Assembly: GCF_024181725.1 (NCBI RefSeq)
Contig: NZ_CP028908.1
Location: forward strand, 3,833,501-3,897,500
DNA from: Bradyrhizobium sp. WD16
GTDB lineage: Bacteria > Pseudomonadota > Alphaproteobacteria > Rhizobiales > Xanthobacteraceae
Length of the DNA: 64,000 nucleotides
Direction: 5' to 3'
Within the stretch, counting starts at the first letter, position 1; the number at the start of each line of letters is the position of its first letter. The notes beneath the pieces are model-generated. The model saw only the letters and a program-made list of their open reading frames with translations. It was not told where the DNA came from and searched no databases. Positions 62,109 through 64,000 of this stretch are shown one piece after another. A program made the position numbers and the translations under genes.

Positions 62109-62150
62109 TTAACGGTTTATTAACCATGCAGGCGGCAAATTCTGCCTACC
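62109..62150 (+). promoter_or_regulatory. CtrA box and ftr-like motif upstream of flgB
   Basis: TTAACGGTTTATTAACC (62109-62125) is a perfect TTAA-N7-TTAA box. It is followed after 7 bp by CGGCAAATTCTGCCTACC (62133-62150), almost the same as at 24564. flgB begins at 62189. This is the layout of an early (class II) flagellar promoter. Confidence 0.65.
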
Positions 62151-62188
62151 TGATCCGGCTCCTGCCGGTCGCAGGTCGGAGGCCGACC

Positions 62189-62587
62189 ATGCCCATCACC
62201 GACATTCCCGCGCTCACCGCGCTACGTACCCGGATGCAATGGCATCAGGAGCGTCAGAAGGTGCTGGCCGAGAATATTGCCAACTCCGATACCCCGAACT
62301 TCCGGCCGCGGGACCTGGTCGAGCCCACTTTTGATCGCAATGGGGCCTCGCCGATGGGCTCGCTGCCCATGATGCGGACCTCGAACACGCACCTGACCGC
62401 CTCCGGCGGCGATGGCATCTTCGGTTCCAGCCGCAACGGCGGTTACGAAATCCGACCAGCCGGCAATGCGGTCAGCCTGGAGGATGAGATGCAGCGTTCG
62501 GCCACCAATCAGATGGATTTCGCTGCGGCGACTTCACTCTACAGCCGCAGTCTCGCTTTGTTGAAGACTGCGATCGGAAGGCGCTGA
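62189..62587 (+). CDS. flgB: Proximal rod protein FlgB
   Basis: A 132-residue rod protein: IPALTALRTRMQWHQERQKV, LAENIANSDTPNFRPRDL, and a C-terminal ATNQMDFAAATSLYSRSLAL. ATG 62189 gives the normal N terminus; the frame from 62126 includes promoter DNA. First gene of flgB-flgC-fliE-fliQ-fliR. Confidence 0.93.
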   Translation: MPITDIPALTALRTRMQWHQERQKVLAENIANSDTPNFRPRDLVEPTFDRNGASPMGSLPMMRTSNTHLTASGGDGIFGSSRNGGYEIRPAGNAVSLEDEMQRSATNQMDFAAATSLYSRSLALLKTAIGRR

Positions 62588-62659
62588 ACGCGTCCGCTGC
62601 CTGTGCAGTCAGCAGGGCCGCCCCTGGCCCTTGAGCCATCATTCGCCGGGAGATAGCCA

Positions 62660-63082
62660 ATGAGCGACGGAATGGACTTCCTCAAGGCGATCGACATCGC
62701 CAGTTCTGGGCTGCGGGCGCAGGCCGGGCGCATCCGGGTGATCTCGGAAAACCTCGCCAATGCCGATTCGACCGCGCAGGCCGCCGGCGGCGAACCTTAC
62801 CGGCGCAAGGTGCCGACCTTCACGTCGGAGCTCGATCGCAAGCTCGATGCCCACGTCGTCGGCATCGGGCGCGTCAAGCCCGACAAATCACCGTTCCGCA
62901 CGAAGCACGAGCCCGGGAATCCGGCCGCCGACGCCAACGGCGACGTCAAATACCCCAACGTCAACTCGCTCGTCGAGATGACCGACATGCGCGAGGCCCA
63001 GCGATCCTACGAGGCCAACCTCAACGTCATCACCGCGACGCGCCGGATGATCCAGCGCACGCTCGATATCCTCAAGGCCTGA
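62660..63082 (+). CDS. flgC: Proximal rod protein FlgC
   Basis: A 140-residue rod protein: FLKAIDIASSGLRAQAGRIR, VISENLANADSTAQAAGGEP, YPNVNSLVEMTDMREAQRSY and EANLNVITATRRMIQRTLDI. 72 bp after flgB. Confidence 0.95.
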   Translation: MSDGMDFLKAIDIASSGLRAQAGRIRVISENLANADSTAQAAGGEPYRRKVPTFTSELDRKLDAHVVGIGRVKPDKSPFRTKHEPGNPAADANGDVKYPNVNSLVEMTDMREAQRSYEANLNVITATRRMIQRTLDILKA

Positions 63083-63099
63083 GCCCGGAGAACTGACAG

Positions 63100-63426
63100 A
63101 TGGCTTCACCGACCGCTGCCGCAAATGCCTATGCGAGCCTCTCGCGAATGATGGAGACGGCGGCCGGCGCCGGTCGCACCTCGTCTGCTTCGTCGTCCGA
63201 TCCGTCCGGGGCCTCGTTCGGCGCGCTGCTCAAGGACACCTTGAACAGCGTCATGGAGTCCGGCCGCAAGTCGGACGTCCAGACCGTTGCCATGGCCAAG
63301 GGCAAGGCCAACGTCATGGACGTGGTCACCGCTGTGGCAGAGACCGACGTCGCCGTCTCGACGCTGGTGTCGGTCCGCGACAAGGTGATCCAAGCCTACG
63401 AAGATATCATGAAGATGCCGATCTGA
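63100..63426 (+). CDS. fliE: MS ring-rod junction protein FliE
   Basis: A 108-residue protein: SFGALLKDTLNSVMESGRKS, VQTVAMAKGKANVMDVVTAV, AETDVAVSTLVSVRDKVIQA and YEDIMKMPI at the C terminus. 17 bp after flgC. It anchors the rod to the FliF ring. Confidence 0.94.
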   Translation: MASPTAAANAYASLSRMMETAAGAGRTSSASSSDPSGASFGALLKDTLNSVMESGRKSDVQTVAMAKGKANVMDVVTAVAETDVAVSTLVSVRDKVIQAYEDIMKMPI

Positions 63427-63465
63427 TCGGTCGGTTCGAGGGCAATTGAATCGGGGGGATCTGGA

Positions 63466-63729
63466 ATGACCGGGGCAGAGGTTCTCGACGTCTCGCGCGA
63501 CGCAGTCTGGACCATTGTGGTGGTATCATCGCCGCTGATGATCGTGGGGCTGGTGGTCGGAGTGGTGATCTCGCTGGTGCAGGCGCTGACGCAGATCCAG
63601 GAGCAGACGCTGGTGTTCGTGCCGAAGATCCTTGCGATCTTCCTCACTTTGCTGCTTGCGCTGCCGTTCATGGCCGATGCGCTGCACAGCCATATGCTGC
63701 GGATATCGTCGCGAATCATCTCGGGTTAG
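63466..63729 (+). CDS. fliQ: Flagellar export-gate protein FliQ
   Basis: An 87-residue protein with two membrane helices: VSRDAVWTIVVVSSPLMIVG, LVVGVVISLVQALTQIQEQT, FVPKILAIFLTLLLALPFMA. Standard length. 39 bp after fliE. Confidence 0.95.
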   Translation: MTGAEVLDVSRDAVWTIVVVSSPLMIVGLVVGVVISLVQALTQIQEQTLVFVPKILAIFLTLLLALPFMADALHSHMLRISSRIISG

Positions 63730-63744
63730 CGCATGATGCCGGCG

Positions 63745-63880
63745 GTCCGATTCCAACGTTCGCATGCCATCGCAGCAGGCGTCTTTGCGCACATCGGAAT
63801 CGAGGGCCAATGGATTTGACATTCGCCTCGCGAGCCGCGTTCCGGTGGGTAGCGAATGTCGGATCCACCCCACCAGGAGG
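63745..63880. repeat. Degenerate composite element (B then A) between fliQ and fliR
   Basis: GATTCCAACGTTCGCATGCC...GCAGCAGGCG...CATCGGAATC is a decayed hairpin B. GTTGACATTC-like TTTGACATTCGCC...AGCGAATGTCGGATCCACC is a decayed hairpin A. The B-A order is that of composite element I. It explains the 213-bp gap between two genes that are usually adjacent. Confidence 0.6.
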
Positions 63881-63942
63881 CGCGTGCGCAGCGACGGCGC
63901 GTCCGATCACGATATGAGCGCGAGGCAGGGCGCGATCCGATC

Positions 63943-64000
63943 ATGCGCGTCGATATTTCGCTTTTGCCGGCGCTCGCCGCGGCCTTCATCCTGGTATTCG
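63943..64000 (+). CDS. fliR: Flagellar export-gate protein FliR (N-terminal fragment)
   Basis: The first 19 codons read MRVDISLLPALAAAFILVF and run off the window end. The hydrophobic start and the position after fliQ fit FliR. The identification depends on context more than on sequence. Confidence 0.75.
   Translation, partial: MRVDISLLPALAAAFILVF

Overview
The window is about 64 kb of GC-rich chromosome from an alphaproteobacterium of the Hyphomicrobiales, most like the Bradyrhizobium/Rhodopseudomonas group (Nitrobacteraceae). The clues are FlbT, FlaF and FliX, CtrA-type TTAA-N7-TTAA sites, single-domain FlgJ, and a NifH that reads like the bradyrhizobial Mo-nitrogenase type. The genus is inferred, not proven.

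Layout. 1-3.7 kb: housekeeping genes (universal stress protein, SixA-like phosphatase, FAD oxidoreductase, exported MsrB). 3.9-25.1 kb: late flagellar genes. These are flgE-flgK-flgL behind a sigma-54 promoter, four flagellin genes (two in a 1.48-kb tandem duplication), group II intron relics, two flaF paralogues, flbT, FlaG-like, FlgN-like, flgJ, flgI and fliX. A PLP-enzyme/ATP-grasp gene pair of unknown function sits among them. 25.1-27.0 kb: HxlR regulator, NAD(P)-binding protein, DksA-like protein. 27.1-37.1 kb: a molybdenum/nitrogenase island with a NitT/TauT-type ABC transporter, a solitary nifH, a YqeB-like molybdo-enzyme accessory gene, a Cys-cluster protein, a DUF2478 protein, an aldehyde dehydrogenase, small unknown genes and a ModE-type HTH protein. 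Five ModE-like palindromes lie in its promoter regions. 37.2-39.4 kb: ArsC-like protein, two YeeE/YedE proteins and a TauE/SafE permease. 39.5-43.5 kb: copper handling (His-rich protein, CopA, CsoR-type regulator, Cys-rich storage protein). 43.5-48.7 kb: histidine kinase, small secreted proteins, a YihY remnant and a GAF-GAF-GAF-GGDEF-EAL protein. 49.0-64.0 kb: early/middle flagellar genes flgH-flgA-flgG-flgF (minus), fliL-fliM-DUF6468-motE-like-TPR protein (plus), fliO-fliP (minus), flgB-flgC-fliE-fliQ-fliR (plus, fliR cut by the window end).

Regulation can be read in part. A 15-bp motif beginning CGGCAA recurs at several flagellar promoters, near sigma-54 sites or CtrA-like boxes. It resembles the FlbD-binding ftr element of Caulobacter as I remember it. 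Three flagellin leaders keep a small hairpin just upstream of the ribosome-binding site, a possible target for FlbT.

A second theme is a family of CTAG-bounded palindromes of about 75-80 bp. They occur singly and as two-hairpin composites with conserved linkers, and are scattered between operons. At flgH and fliP the stop codon TAG is part of the terminal CTAG of such an element. The strongest candidates for undescribed biology are the Mo-box island around the solitary nifH, the PLP/ATP-grasp pair inside the flagellin locus, and the composite palindromic elements.
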